Assembly: GCA_039654915.1 (NCBI GenBank)
Contig: CM077599.1
Coordinates: forward strand, 76,414,001 to 76,478,000
Source: Aquilaria yunnanensis
Lineage: Eukaryota; Streptophyta; Magnoliopsida; Malvales; Thymelaeaceae
Direction: 5' to 3'
DNA: 64,000 nt
In this document: in pieces, positions 10,728 through 22,369 of the stretch
Layout: each line of letters starts with the position of its first letter
Numbering within the stretch: the stretch's first letter is position 1
The notes under the pieces: model-generated
The model's database searches: none
What the model was told of the DNA's origin: nothing
The model's input: only the letters and a program-made list of their open reading frames with translations
Position numbers and translations under genes: made by a program

Positions 10728-12418
10728 TGGTCGATCGTCAAAACCACAAAAAATAATTCTAGTATCACTAACAACTCAAAATAAATAAATTTGTAGTATA
10801 GCAGTGGAAACTAGGTCGAATCTCAAGTAAAATTCTTTATCTAAAAGCTTCCTGACAGAAAACTGAAACAAAAGATTAGGGGGGATTGTTTGCAATAAAA
10901 AAAAAGATAAAATAAAAAAAATGATCAGAGAACAAAAATTAAGAACTTATCACGTAAGAAACCAACAAAACAATCAAGAATTCAAACATTAGCATTAGTC
11001 AACATCCACCACTGAATTCCTACAACTGATCATCGATGAATAGATAGATCAATCAAGATTTTGAATATTCATCGTTGGAGTTATCTTTCTACATCTCTTT
11101 AGTCATAGTGAATCAGAAAACAAACGATCTAATTAACCCTAACTGCTAAACAACCTAAGACAAACGCTTTGATTTAATTTAACAATTACATTAAAATTAA
11201 AGAGATTGATGAAACTAAATAACACAAACACAAACGGCTGCATTTACTTTATTTAAATGTTCTTTCTAAGACCTAATAATTTCTGACGCAGTAAATCACT
11301 AAACCTCAGTTGTTTCACAAATTAAAGAAATCAAACAATTACGGATTTGATTTCTAACCCAACAGTAGATTGAATTCGAATAACAACTAATATGCCTCTT
11401 AACATATAAATGAAACAATCATGAAATTAATCATAGAAGAACATCCAATACTCAAAATATTAATTGATGAATAAAAACAACTTTGATCTCACAGTGCTGA
11501 AGAATTTAAGGTTTCAGTCACCTTCAACCAAGAATAAAAAGACCAATAAAAAGAAAAAAAAACAAACAAGAAAAGAACACAAAAAGAGTTAGGGAAAGAG
11601 AGAAGGACAGCCCTTGCGAGAGAGTGCCCAAAAAAAAAAAAAAACTATGGCGCGGCCACTTTAAATACCTAACCTAGTGAGTTAAACTCATAAAAACTCC
11701 ATAAACTTTCTATATTATTACAAAAGTACCCCAAAAAAATAAAAAGATTCAAAATAACTAGAATGTTTCAAAGTTTATCAGTCAAGCAATGCTTCAGGAT
11801 AGTAGCAGCAACTTCAAGCAGAGATTCGACCTTGGTGCAGTCACTATTTCTCAAAATTCAAAGCATAAAAGTTGTAGAGTTATTTCTTATCTTCGAAACG
11901 ACACTTAAATCATATAAGACGGATATCTACATCTAAAGATATGCCCAAAATACCATAACTGCTTCTAAACCAACGGTGACTCACAAATTGCGATTTTGAA
12001 ACTGAATTTGACCCTCTTAATGTGCAAACTGGGTTCCATGGTCTGAATCTGATTTTGTATCTCCAAATATTAGCTTTCCAATGAATCAAGAATCACTTGA
12101 CCCTCTTAACATGCAAACTGGATTCCATGGTCTAAATGTGATATGTATCTCCAGATGTTAGCTTTCCAATGAATCAAGAATCACTTGATTCTGATCTTTG
12201 CAGCTCAAGATATGAGTTTTCTACCGGAACATCACCAATCTGTCAAAATCCTGAAAAAACACAACCAAATTAAAACTTGTAAAATGACAAATTAAATCCA
12301 CTTTTAATCAATTGAGTCCAGATATGCTGTAAGCTACAAAACATACTCAAAATATATCTTTAAATTTTAAAACATACTAAATATGAGAGAAATAAATATA
12401 ATAAATATAAGCTTATTA
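10728..12418 (-). repeat. 5' LTR of the 7842-12418 element
   Basis: Pairs with 7842-9464. It is longer mainly because of an internal tandem duplication (12010-12186). Its plus-strand right terminus is ATAAGCTTATTA, a C-to-T change from the expected CA end. Confidence 0.9.
12010..12186. repeat. 88/89-bp tandem duplication inside the 5' LTR
   Basis: The unit starting GACCCTCTTAA at 12010 is repeated from 12099 with a few substitutions. The other LTR carries one copy. It accounts for most of the length difference between the LTRs. Confidence 0.85.
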
Positions 12419-12423
12419 TTGAC

Positions 12424-13500
12424 TCGGGTTAAAGAGGTTCAAATATTGAATCATTTTGGATATTGGTCATTTCATTTTGAGTTATTTGGGTTTGAGGTTT
12501 CCTAAATTCGGGTTGCTTTGAGTTTAGGTCATTTAGATTCAGGTTTACTTTTAGTTTTACTTGAACCAGTTTTAAATTGAGGTCGAATTGGGTTAGATCC
12601 GGACAATTAACTTTTTTAGTTTATTCGAGTTCAAATTTAGATGGCTTGGTCCTAGTCTTCAAGTTGGATTCAATTTTTCCATCCTTATAGATTATGGATT
12701 GGATCTGACTAGTTTAGGGTAAATTTTGTGTATTTTGGAACCAGGTCGCATGATTTACCCAAAACATTTAAATGCATTAATCCCACCTTATTAAGGTCAG
12801 TTTGTTTAACAAATACACACCCCTGTTAATGCGTTTATGATTGAACTCGTTTGAGTTCTTCTGGTGGCAATGTGAATATGGGCCTCAAATTACCCAAAAT
12901 TACAGTTTCTACCGCTCAGACCTAATCTAACACCCTACCTGCTAGCCCAGCCATGCCTACCATTAAACCCTTTAAATCTCACTCTAGGGACGAGTCTTAA
13001 CACGATCGAGTATGAGTCTAGTTGCAACCAAATACCCCTACATGTCATGCTTGTCGTCCTGCCCCTGCATCCCACCCTGGCCATGGTTGTTGTCCTGCCA
13101 CCCCTGCATCTCACCTTAACAAAAATGCTCATTGCGATCGAAAATAAGTTCACCTTCAACCAAGAGCTTTCGATTTTAGATCTAAATGCTTAATCGAGCA
13201 CCATTACTATGAAATCTGAACACTCAATCGAGTACCAACCATTACCGTGAAATCCAAACGCTGCAGGCAACACTGAAACAAGAGTTCTACATCCAAATGC
13301 TACAGGCAAGGCCCGTCATTGTCGGAAGGCATGGTTCAATCGATTTGGTCTAAGGAGTATGGGGTAAGGGGCAAGGGTAATATTGTCTTTTTCTAAACCG
13401 GGTCGAGTGCACAATGTCACATCCCACACAGGCCCCAGCCTGTGCACTCTCAGTAACACTCGCCAAAATTACCCAAGATTCAATTGATTTCACCTAAGAC
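12424..13500. other. Repeat-derived spacer, no gene
   Basis: GGGTT-rich degenerate repeat (12424-12700) continuing the one left of the LTR element, then unassigned sequence. At 13402-13450 a GAGTGCACA ... TGTGCACTC inverted pair of 9 bases brackets about 30 bases. I see no gene; the open stretch on the minus strand at 12935-13159 has no family features. Confidence 0.4.
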
Positions 13501-15792
13501 CAGGTGTTAATAACTCCCTATTGCTTAAACCTTATTTTCTTAAACTGAGAGCTGGGATATGTCCCAGGAGGCTTAGGAATTATTTAGAACAGCAACCTGC
13601 AGCTTAAGTAGGCCCAACCCCTCACTTGCAACACGAGGCAAGGGTATAAATCAATAACTTGCAATACAAGCAAGGCATACACTTTTATCTGTTAAGTGTC
13701 TAGGATGTGTGCTTATCAAGTGTGCTACTTTCATGAATGACAACCAAGAAGCCCACATCTCTGTAGTTTGAAAAATCAAGTTTCCATGCACATGTACATT
13801 CAGCCAATCATCAGTACTCAAGGGACTGCTTCATGAAACATAACCATAAGCTCATATTCTTAACATAACTTGGCACATAACATCCACCATATGTACATAC
13901 AAACCATGTACAAACAAGGCTGTATATATATACGCTCAAAATAGCCTAATATCCAGCATCACTAGCTTGGATATAATCCAAGGATGCTATAACCCAAAGT
14001 AGCCAAGGTTAAGGTTACAAGCCATATACCCTAGTTTCTTAAAAGAAACCTAAGTGTACAAAACAGCAGCACACTCACAAAACCAACCCAAACATACAAA
14101 CCGTAACCCGAGTCCAAATCCAAACATCCTTCCTGTACCTAGACCGATCCCACAACTACAAAAGCCTGCAAACTTAGAACGTAAGTTTCAGCCTTAAGCC
14201 ATAAGACTTGTAATGTAAGTATTCAAGCCAAGATTTAGTTGGCACATACCTCGAGCAAAAAGTGTACTAGCTAGCACACAAACTAGTAACTCAAGCAAAC
14301 TACTCAAGCTGTATATCCTTTCCTGAAACAAAATGTATGGGCAATGAGTAACAATTACTCAGTAGGGTTTCACATACGACCATATAAGGTCTATTTAGTT
14401 AAGTCCAATGACTTAACCTCCACAAGCTTACTTATCCTGCAAGAAAAACATGGAAACAAGGAAAACACAAAAAAGAAATATACCCACACATATAATCATC
14501 ATAATCCATCAATATACGGATTAGCATGCACAAACAAACAACCAAGCACACAGAACTTACACACACACCACAAGGTATATTCGGTCATATCCACTAGCAT
14601 GTGTCCATGTGCACTTTGGCACTTCCATCTTCACAATTTTACTCCCATTCCACTAGAGCTCCAAATTCACTAGCGAGTTGGCCTCCCTCACTAGGAATTT
14701 TAACACATGCCATTACCTTGACTAGCTAGCCAATTTACACACAACTGTATCTCCTCAATATGCCCATCTAGCAAGCTAAGATCATATAGCATTATATAAC
14801 CATCACTTAGCTGCCATAATTACTTGTTCATGGAAAAGTACCAAGAAAATAAGTAAAAGTGAGAACCCTACCTCACAATCAAAGCTTGAGCTCTCGATTG
14901 CTCGAGTAACTAAGGCGGAAGCTCAAATATATATTGCCTCCTTAATCCAAGCTTGATTTCTCTTCCAAGCTTCAACTTCAACAATAGCACGGCAAAAACT
15001 CCAACTTTCCTTCCAACAAGCTTTGAACCCCTTTTTGTTTTCTCGGCCAATTAGCCTAATGCGTAAGAGCCGAACTCTTTTCTCTTCTCTTTTCTTTCGT
15101 TTCTCTTCCTTTTTCGGCCAGGTAGCCTTTTCGCACCCGAGGAAATGCCGGAGCTCTGTTTCGTTTTTTTTTTTGTCTGATTTCGTTTTCAGCCAACCCC
15201 AGCTAATAACAAAGGCTAGGCGTATAAATGGCTCCTGGCGCATTAATGGGCGCAAGACAAACGATTTTCATTTGTTCAACGCATTAATGAGGAATGGCAG
15301 ACGTTTTCGTTCAACAAGCAGCAAAGAGCAAAGGATTTCTGGCGCATTAAATGAAATTGTACACCTATTCAACATTTTGACTCAATGTCAACATTGGTCC
15401 CTAAATACTCTAAATATGACACTTTTCCCCCTTAGGTTTCCATGTGCACACTTTAGCCATTAAAATGTAGGATTATTTCGGCTCTATTCTTAACTCATGG
15501 CTCAAATTGCCAAGCTTTCATTAATATAGCCCAAAGTGGTAATTAACCCATGACCAAATTAATTTGGAAGAAGCCGCAATTCTTGACCGGGGAATTTGTT
15601 TTTGTCAACCAAAATTGGTCTAATTCCACCTTTGTCCATGCACTTATTTGCATGGTGCATTTTCACCCTTCAAGTTCCCATAATTTCATTTACATCCTCA
15701 TCCTTACTTTCAATCAAGTCCCTCATGTTTTAAATTGGTGTTTCTTTTTATTCTTGGCCTAAGCCAAGCACTTAGGAAGTGAGCCTAACACA
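13500..15792 (-). repeat. Probable degenerate LTR sequence (retrotransposon remnant)
   Basis: On the minus strand this begins TGTTAGGCTCACTTCC (15792 downwards). Further on it shows leader-like features of plant LTRs, including the direct pair in TACTGAGTAATTGTTACTCA (near 14346-14365). A GTGGGATGTGACA word lies just beyond (near 13415). I find no second LTR, primer-binding site or polyprotein, and the inner boundary is unclear. Alternatives are intergenic repeat of unknown type. Short ORFs on either strand (for example around 15023-15463) show no family features. Confidence 0.35.
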
Positions 15793-15974
15793 CAATCCGA
15801 TCCAAAACATGAGAACACATTAATGAGGGTGCATGTACACAAACGAACTGGCTGTAAACTAATTCTACCTACCCTTTCTTCCCTCATTTTTTTTATGGAT
15901 TATTTCCCACCAAAAACTATGCAAAGTTATTAGAGTTTAAAATACAAAATATGTTAACAACTATGGCCAAAATA

Positions 15975-17848
15975 CATAGTTGGTTTCTGAACTTTATCAA
16001 CTCAAGTGAGTTAGTAATTTAAGTATGGCTTAGTGTGACTTAATTCCTCAACTTTAAGAAATGTAACGAGTTAATCTCTCAATGGTAAAGATAAACTGCA
16101 ATCTTAGCCATACCTTTCAATCTTTCAGCAAAATAATCCTTATATTTAGAAACTTTCATTTCCACCAAATTCGTGGACAAACAAACTTTAGCATGTTGCA
16201 AACTATAATAATTAAATAATTAAATTAGTTAAAAATGGTAATTCAAAATTTTTTATGTATAATTATTTAGAGAAGGTTTGATTATCTAATAATTTATATT
16301 TTCCTTATTTTTCAAAGAATCTATCTTCATTGATTTATCAGAAAGTAGAAAAAAAATCCATTTTTATTCTCTCCACTTTTACTTTGATTATTTATTTTTT
16401 TGTCTAAATATTTTTCTTACTTTTTTTGTTAAATAATTTTCCATCATTAATGGTTTATTTGCACAAGAACTCAATCAATCTTTAACTTTGTGATAATTTT
16501 TCCCTTATCTTCATCCTCAATTTTTCTTTACCTTCTTATTTATTCATGTTCTTGCATTCTTGCATATTAATATTCTATTTTGTTTAATTTGGAATCTTTT
16601 TTCTAAGTACTAATTGGAATCTTGCAAAAAAAAAAAATAGTAATCTATATTCTAACTAAGCAATTAAATCAATTTTTTTATTTTTTTTAATCAAATGCGC
16701 TACTTTTATTATATCTAGCTGTAGAAGATAGAGTTGTAACCAAACAAACTAAGAGTAATTGGACATGTGATTAAAAAACACAATCAATATTTTATGAAAT
16801 CTAATAAAGCATAAAAAGTTATTTAAGCCAGAGAAATTAAAATAACAAAAATAAAGCTCTGAATTAGTATTGACAATAATAGTTTATTCTGTAGAAAAGA
16901 AAAACTAAGGCAAACAAACTAATTCTAGAGATTTGATGCTAATTTTATCATAATAATCATTAGATTTCTTGCTTTTATTTGCACCAACGATGATTTTGAG
17001 ATCACAATCTTTCTATTGGTTGCTTTTTTAACTTAGATGGTTTACATAATATTTTTTTTATAGAATCAATAAGTTCAAAAAGACTAAGGGTAAGAGTTAG
17101 TTAATACTTAAATGAAAGTTGGTAAATTTTATATTTATTTTTCACTTTTTCATTGAAAAAAATGATAAAAAATCAAGGAAACTGTAGTACCATCATAATT
17201 AGCATGAAAAATGCAAGAGATGAATTAGCTTTTAGGAAATATAACATATCAAGCCTAAATCACAAAATGTTAATACTAAAGAGTGTAATTTGAAAAATTG
17301 TTTAAACATTGAGTTTCATTAGAAAAAAAAAACTCCTCTAACAAAATGGTCTCTAAATTCATAAATCAATAATATTTGCCGCATTTTGTACAAAAAATGA
17401 CAATAAAATATTTAAGGAAGATAAACAATCAATGTAAAAGTAGAGTTGATAAAAATTTTCTTTGCTTTCCGATAAATTAATCAAAATCTAAAAAAGAACC
17501 AAAATATAAAGTATCAGAAAATTAGAAATTTTTAAAATTATTATATATTTTTTTAAGTTAACATTTATAAGTAATTTAATTAGTTAATTATATAGGTAAC
17601 AATTTAGTCAAATTTATTAAACCATGAGTCTCGTGGTGAAAGTTTCAAAATGGAAGAGTCATTTTGGCGAAAGATTGAAAGCTAGACCTTAAGTTATAGT
17701 TTATTCTATCAGCCAAATGACTAAGTTGCACCATTTTGATAATTTTAAGGACCAAGTTGCACCATTTAGTAATGTTTGAGGACTAAGTCATACTGAGTAA
17801 AAGTTAAGAAACAACTAATGTGAGTTAACAATGTTGGAGGACTAATGA
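15975..17848. mobile_element. Non-autonomous DNA element with long diverged inverted repeats
   Basis: About 200 bases at each end are inverted copies of each other. The left arm holds GTGTGACTTAATTCCTCAAC, CTTTCAATCTTTC and GAAACTTTCA. The right arm, read in reverse, holds CAGTATGACTTAGTCCTCAA, CTTTCAATCTTTC and GAAACTTTCA in the same order. The 1.4-kb middle is over 70% AT without coding potential. The layout fits a long-TIR Mutator-like element, but the arms are diverged and I could not fix an exact target duplication, so the ends are approximate. Confidence 0.55.
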
Positions 17849-17946
17849 TGCGTTTAGGTCTAAACCCTTATACCATTAATACAAAGAAAACAATTATTCA
17901 TCTTTTAGCATAAAACAGCAGGTGGATACATCTATATAATACTTTG

Positions 17947-18332
17947 TTTAAATGTGGAATATTACCTTAAACTTTACCCACTGGATCACTTAAGGGCCTG
18001 AACTATGAACCGACACAACTCAGGATTCATACTTTTAAAATTGAGGCAGTTCAGTTCACAAAGTAAGTTGGTCAGTTATGTAAAGTTGTCCGTTCAAATA
18101 CCGTTTACCACAGTCAGGCCAAGCTAAAAGACTCGGCCACATTGTTACTTGTAAAGGTACTCAAATGGTGGCAAACGATGTTCGAACGCATAACTTTACC
18201 TAACTAACCAATATACCTTCTCGACTAAACTGCCTTAAACTCAAAAGTATAAGCCCTAAGTTGTGTTGATTCATAGTTCAAACCCTTAAGTGGTCTATTA
18301 AACAAAGTTTAGAGTACTGTTTAGCATTTAAG
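17947..18332. mobile_element. Foldback MITE
   Basis: An inverted repeat of about 386 bp. The left arm (17947-18120) matches the reverse complement of the right arm (18160-18332) through TTAAACTTT, GATCACTTAAGGG..TGAACTATGAA, ACACAACT.AGG and onward. One transcript strand would fold into a hairpin of about 150 bp with a loop of about 40-60 bases. No coding capacity. It lies about 100 bases from the long-TIR element. Confidence 0.75.
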
Positions 18333-18593
18333 CCTACTATAAAGTATAAGATAGTGAGGAGAAAGTGACAAGTGGCATGGGGGTGGAGGAAAGATTACAA
18401 TTTTGGTCATTTAGGATTTTTCATTTGTGATACCATAAGATTTGATACGTGCAAGGTACAACATATGTAGAATTGAGACACATGTCCTCTTTGTGATGTT
18501 ATAACGTGAGCAGTACTCATAGATTGTTATTGTTTGTTATTTAGAGCCTTAAAATCAAACAAATTTCAGTTATGTCCTTTTAGTGGAAGTGTG

Positions 18594-18628
<35 letters not shown>

Positions 18629-19589
18629 TTAGGGTTTTTTATTTGATAGGTAATGATTGTTGTGTTGTGTATAAAATAGTTCACAAGTAGTAGTAAACAC
18701 ATATTTTTATGTATTTTAATTGATTTTGTATAGGCTTATTTGAAAGGGCTGAAAAAAGGGAGAAGGTAATAAGGTGTTTAAGTTATGTTTATTGGGTAAA
18801 AGATAGTTGTAGGCCTTGATATGTTGTGTTGGTTATAATGTTGGCCTAAATTGTTCCAATTTGGAAATTTGGGTCATCTAGTGAAGTGACAATTATAGCA
18901 TTGTGCAAAGGGAAGCTAGGTGGCATTTTATATTAAATTTCAACCCTATCATTAGTTATAAGACATCATCATTGCAAAATATTCTTTGTGTTTGTTGATT
19001 GTTCTCTTCTTATGTGCGCAATTTGTCGAGCAATTGATGAACGTCACATTGAGATGAAGGAGTGAAGTACGTAGTAACGTGCATGATCCTAATTGCAATT
19101 AAGAGGTTGAGGTGACGATAGTATTTCCTCTTATAGCATAGCACAGGAAAATATTTTAGTATTAAATATGTTGTTTGAACACAATACAGCCTAACTTAAG
19201 ACATGAAACATGTATAAGTTCCCAATAAACTCTAGGGTTTACACCTTCCCCGAAAGTTTAAAGTCTTTACTTAGAAGTGCTTATTGAATTGCAACTAATT
19301 TAGTTGCTTATGGAGGGCTTGTTTGTTCTATTTGTTCTCAATGCAATATCCATAAAAAATCCTTTATACATCTTTTTTGGGGTTGTTCTAGTTCATAGGA
19401 TATGTAGGGCTAATTTTGTGTCAGCCTGTTGTTGTCAAATGTGCTCACATTTGAAACTTAGCTTTTAAATCTAATGTCAGCTTTAGGAAAATAGAACCAT
19501 GATTGACTATTCTTTTTGGTGTCTACTCTCTGGATAATCTAGTTAGGATTGGTTGGATAAAAACTGGCTGAATTTCTGGATGGTCTGCA
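18333..19589. other. Unassigned AT-rich stretch
   Basis: Contains a (TG)n microsatellite at 18597-18625 (29 bases). The rest is probably the 3' part or flank of the degraded MULE to the right, but I see no terminal inverted repeat. No gene recognised. Confidence 0.35.
18597..18625. repeat. (TG)n microsatellite
   Basis: Uninterrupted TG run of about 14 units, followed by a T-rich tract. Confidence 0.95.
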
Positions 19590-20647
19590 ATTAAACTTAA
19601 AAAATGTCCAACAATCCAATTCGAGCTAATTGTTGCAATCTTCCAAACTTTATTGCACCTATGCTTTGTTCTAAATTTTTTCACTGGAAAATACTGCTTC
19701 TTTCTTACATAGGACGTGAATATTTTTCATGGAAAAAATTTCAATTTGCATCTAGCTTTAATCCTCACAGAGTCATTTTTGATATAGCTGAAATCAAACT
19801 TCTCTTGGATAGAAAACCTTATCAATGTTTGCCTAAACTATATATGATTTCTACAAATCATCCCAACTTCAATATAGCAGATTTTGGCATTTGGATCATA
19901 CATTGGTCACACTATTTTCCTCTTCACAACAACTCTTTCTCCATCATCACCTTTTTCATTGCTGGTGTAGTAGTTGCCTAAGTATAATAAGCTGAAGTCT
20001 TCACTTCCACGCCCCTCATGACATTTGGTCTCACCCTTTGAATCAAAACCTCCATGATTGTTTGTTGCTGAAAGTTCTACTTACGTAGGAATTTTGGACC
20101 TTGAAGGCCTATGATACTCATTCATAACATTGACTGCCTTTAGTAATTTATCATCTTCATTTGATAATTGAGCTAGCAAATTGGTATGTTCTACCTCATT
20201 TGTATGCTGTTCTTGAAGCTCAGCATCATCAAACAAGTTATTTTCTTCATCACCAATTATATTGACCTCTTTTCCATCTGCCATTTCAGTGGCATTTTCT
20301 ACTACTGCAGTGCACTCCGCAGTCTACCCATTTATATTTGTCACGTTATCAGGTCTCTTGAAGACATGCTCATAATGCTTTACATAAATTTCAATACTCC
20401 CATTAAGCATGACAGTGACTACCATATCAAGTGTAGTAGCATTATCATGCAACTTCCTTAGCCCATTCACAAGTAAGGTACCCATAACCTTGTAGTATAT
20501 CATTTTTATATCATTGTCTTTGTACCCTTTAGCTTCCAATATGCTTTTTAAACACCATATATATATTTTGTCCTCATTGAATTTTTTAGAGTATAGTTTA
20601 TATCCCAAATACTCCACATGATTTTTTTCTAACAAAGCTGTTGCCAT
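19590..20647 (-). pseudogene. MULE (Mutator-like) transposase N-terminal remnant
   Basis: The minus-strand segment 20324-20647 (108 codons from MATALLEKNHVEYLGYKLYS) has the order seen in the N-terminal PB1-like domain of plant MULE transposases: YLGYK, the GYKDNDIKMIYYKVMGTLL block, GLRKLHDNATTLDMV, then IEIYVKHYEHV. An acidic linker follows (20081-20284), then after a gap the DNA-binding domain around 19580-19800: FDFSYIKNDSVRIKARC, SYVRKKQYFPVK and a CNKVWK-type end. This region matches the MuDR DNA-binding family pattern (KNDKxRVRAKC..C). An in-frame TGA stands where the family has Trp (about 19725-19727), and other frames are broken. The catalytic DDE part is not present. Not functional. 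Confidence 0.65.
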
Positions 20648-20659
20648 AATTAATATATG

Positions 20660-21699
20660 AATGTTGTGAACTCCATATGCATTTCAATTTACAATTATTA
20701 ATCAATTGTTTGTTTTCTACATTAACAAACATTCAACAACAATGGACGCAACATGTGTCTTTTACATCAATATTTCTTTCAAGCATCATAACAAAGAAAA
20801 CAAAAAACAACAACAAAAAATCATTTAAACTAAAGGTCTCTACACATGTTATCCATAGCTATGTCTAACAAAAAAATTTCTTTGTTTTGTTTTATCAGCA
20901 ACTCTACATCAATCTTAAACTTATTTACGCATACAACCGCCGAAAAGAGACAAATACAGACAATAACAAGTTTCAAAATTAATTCCACTTTCTCACTCCA
21001 TTGACAGTAAATGAAGCATTAAAGTACCTTTTTTTTGATCGAATCCAATGTTTTGTTTGTTGGACCACTCTACCAGCCACTTTAATGTTGCTGCATCAGA
21101 CAAAGTTCTTCTCACTTTTTTTGTTCATATCGTTGAAACGTGTTTTTTGGACTCTTCTCACCCTCCTTGTATTTTTTTATTCTACTTACCATTATTTTGG
21201 CAGGAATCCTCTCACCCATGCTATATCCATGTGATCTTGGTCAACCCTTCCCTCCATGCCACCATTGCCGTCTTCCAGGTGTCCCAAAAAGTTTAGATTT
21301 AACGGCAAAAATGGTCACCTGCGGCACCACATGTCCTTTTGGACTAGATTGTACTACTAATCAAAGTTGAAGACCAAGTTGAACCCATCCTTAGATAGAG
21401 GATCGAATTGTCCGATTCTACAAAGTTGGAGGACCAATTAGACACTTAAGCCTTCATTTTACGAAATTAAAACGGTTTCGATTCGACCAGCCGGCGTAAC
21501 AGACAATTTTCACTGTCTGTACCGCAAAAACAAAAATATAAAAACAAGATTCTTGAAGGCGGGAAAAAAATATCTAAATGACGAACTGGTCGACAGAAAA
21601 TATGAAAATATCAGACCAGTGTGATTGCAATTCTAGTAAATTATATAGAAGACATGGGCAATAATTTGAAACTAATTTTAAATATCCCACTTCTCGACG
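20660..21699. other. Spacer between the MULE remnant and the GWD1 promoter
   Basis: About 1 kb without a recognisable gene. The segment 21360-21470 has wording common in plant repeats (AAGTTGGAGGACCAATTAGA), possibly a TIR of the MULE or another element. I see no matching partner. Confidence 0.35.
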
Positions 21700-21890
21700 T
21701 TAACGGGTCCCACGCCTGCCCTTTCAGTGTCCTCAATCCCAGTATATCGCACGTGACGGGCCACCCTCCACCGATCTTTTAGCAACGTGTCCGGTATGAA
21801 ACGCCGCCACGTGTCCATTTATCGCCATGTGAGTTGCTTTAGTCGCCGTCCGTTCTGTCTCTTTCTTTCTAAATTTCATCATTTTCCGAG
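21700..21890 (+). promoter_or_regulatory. GWD1 promoter-proximal region with two G-boxes
   Basis: A GC-richer island upstream of GWD1. It contains CACGTG at 21750-21755 (in GCACGTGACG) and at 21808-21813 (in CCACGTGTCC). CACGTG is the core bound by plant bZIP and bHLH factors (ABF/GBF, PIF), and ACGTG-type sites occur in light-, clock- and ABA-responsive promoters. Diurnal control of GWD transcripts is known in Arabidopsis. That these two sites do this here is inference. I see no good TATA box, which is common for chloroplast housekeeping genes. Confidence 0.5.
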
Positions 21891-22369
21891 AAAATTGTTC
21901 CTTGTAGGCTGAGCAGACTCGTAGCCGTCCACGTCCACATTACCCAATAGCGTTTCAGATAAATCTGCTGGCGCTGAAGGTTTTTGTCTCGTTCTTTTCC
22001 GGAATTGCAGTGTATATTCTGCTTCAACACCTGCTCAGACTGCGATTGCGAGGTAATGATAGTGATAATTTTCCCGGGAAACGAACGGGAATCGAGTTTC
22101 TTATGGGTCGATTGACGAAGTTCTGTTTCTTTTTCCCGAAGAAGTGTACCGACTGATGTTTCATTTGTGTGTTTGGATTTTGAATGATCTTTGATCGAAT
22201 CTTGGTAGTGTGTGTAAGTGTTAACAGGATATAGGATCGAATCTATGGAGTGTTGTAATGATCTTTGATAGAATCTACCTTTGTGTTGCTTGGGACTTGT
22301 CATGATCTCTGTTGTTGTTACTGTGTTTAGATTCGGGGATTTCTTCGGGGCTAAGGACGGAATAAAGGG
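21890..22369 (+). other. GWD1 5' UTR region, probably with a leader intron
   Basis: A good donor (GCGAG|GTAATG, GT at 22053-22054) and a good acceptor (TGTGTTTAG|ATTCGG, AG at 22329-22330) suggest a 277-bp intron in the leader, leaving about 39 bases before the start codon. The transcription start is not visible in the sequence. A 178-codon open frame on the opposite strand overlaps this region; I see no family features in it and treat it as chance. Confidence 0.45.

Larger units (their letters stand above)
7842..12418 (-). mobile_element. Complete non-autonomous LTR retrotransposon (LARD-like), 4.6 kb
   Basis: Two direct repeats of 1623 bp (7842-9464) and 1691 bp (10728-12418) flank a 1263-bp non-coding interior. 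Both LTRs run TGGT(T/C)GATCGTCA ... ATAAGCTTAT(C/T)A on the plus strand, so TG...CA on the element strand. The target duplication TTGAC is perfect (7837-7841 and 12419-12423). Next to the right LTR, the minus strand reads GACGCCATTGCCGGGGG (about 10705-10721), close to the TGGCGCC.TTGCCGGGG primer-binding site used by several Ty3-type plant families. This makes the right LTR the 5' LTR and the element minus-strand. Next to the left LTR the minus strand shows TTTGCCCGGGGACAAGC then AAAAGCTAGGCATGG, a block common just before the polypurine tract of such elements. There is no gag or pol, so it would have moved in trans. The LTRs differ at more than 10% of positions near their ends, mostly transitions, so the insertion is old. 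Confidence 0.9.

Noticed and set aside
15023..15463. 146-codon plus-strand frame
   Set aside because: Arg/Phe/Ser-rich, no recognisable domain, inside LTR-like debris with an overlapping frame on the other strand.
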